Part shown: positions 5,179 through 5,352 of the stretch, one piece after another
Layout: the number at the start of each line of letters is the position of its first letter
Numbering within the stretch: the stretch's first letter is position 1
Assembly: GCA_030629925.1 (NCBI GenBank)
Contig: DAOVOB010000104.1
Span: forward strand, 1 to 5,352
Length of the DNA stretch: 5,352 nucleotides
Reading direction: 5' to 3'
From: Fidelibacterota bacterium
GTDB lineage: Bacteria > Fidelibacterota > Fidelibacteria > Fidelibacterales > Fidelibacteraceae
The notes under the pieces: generated by a model
Seen by the model: the letters and a program-made list of their open reading frames with translations, nothing else
Database searches by the model: none
Told to the model about the DNA's origin: nothing
Program-made: the position numbers and the translations under genes

Positions 5179-5289
5179 ATGGCGAATACCTATTCACAAT
5201 TGTATGTCCAGATTGTTTTTGCAGAAAAATTTAAGAAAGTCAAATTTTCGAGAAATATCGCGATGTACTTAAGAATTTATCACGAGTAA
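5179..5289 (+). pseudogene. Truncated IS200-like/RAYT transposase start
   Basis: A strong AGGAGG (5169-5174), 4 nt before ATG, opens a 36-residue frame. Its first 15 residues, MANTYSQLYVQIVFA, match the conserved N-terminus of Y1_Tnp (IS200-like, REP-associated) transposases as I recall the family. After Ala15 (about 5223) the similarity stops and the frame reads EKFKKVKFSR to a TAA at 5287. The HUH histidine pair and catalytic tyrosine of the family, expected over the next ~100 residues, are absent, so the product cannot be a functional transposase. The break suggests a deletion or insertion that fused the RAYT start to unrelated sequence. Confidence 0.7.
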
Positions 5290-5352
5290 AAATTTCAAGC
5301 TTGAAACTTGATATCAAAGCATTAGAAACTATATTTAATTTTCGTATAGATC
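5235..5352 (+). CDS. Unidentified open frame running off the window
   Basis: After a TAA at 5232-5234 this frame stays open for 39 codons to the window end. It reads ESQIFEKYRDVLKNLSRVK, then ISSLKLDIKALETIFNFRID, which is protein-like in composition (amphipathic, charged, helix-forming). No ATG or GTG start lies in it; a TTG is at 5301. It may be the 3' part of a gene whose beginning was replaced when the RAYT start was joined at about 5223, or a chance open frame. I recognise no family. Confidence 0.25.

Overview
The window looks like a chromosomal stretch from a Gram-negative bacterium, most plausibly the Bacteroidota/FCB side (Cloacimonadota, Ignavibacteria or a related lineage). This placement is an inference from three things: the protein style of Obg and DprA, a GxxExxY-family gene flanked by CACAAAG-type repeats, and a REP-like palindromic repeat next to the start of an IS200-like (RAYT) transposase that begins MANTYSQLYVQIVFA. 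No rRNA, tRNA or lineage marker is present to settle it.

Layout: (1) 1-891, the Obg GTPase gene, cut at its 5' end by the window edge. (2) 914-1729, a small AT-rich cassette with one GxxExxY (PD-(D/E)XK-like) gene, bounded by inverted repeats built from CACAAAG units; a 34-nt core matches at 33 of 34 positions and an outer 13-nt part matches perfectly. (3) 1755-2852, an apparently intact dprA (smf). (4) 2853-5178, an accessory segment downstream of dprA. In it the last ~23 codons of dprA occur two more times (3081-3150 and 4861-4930), both in an open frame ending in the dprA-like stop, and a type IV toxin-antitoxin operon abiEi-abiEii lies on the minus strand between these two extra tails. 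(5) Two 89-nt copies of a REP-like repeat (2987-3075 and 5072-5160, 85/89 identical); the second leads into a truncated RAYT transposase start at 5179, after which an unidentified open frame runs off the window.

Interpretation: two housekeeping genes (obg, dprA) form the backbone and both flanks of dprA have received accessory DNA. The most interesting signal is the triplicated dprA 3' end around abiE. It resembles islands that integrate into the 3' end of a gene and restore the reading frame with their own copy of the tail. The first and third tails are each followed, at nearly the same distance (134 and 141 nt), by a copy of the REP-like repeat, so two collinear repeat pairs bracket the abiE operon and recombination between them would remove abiE and leave dprA whole. 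No integrase is visible, so the mechanism is open.
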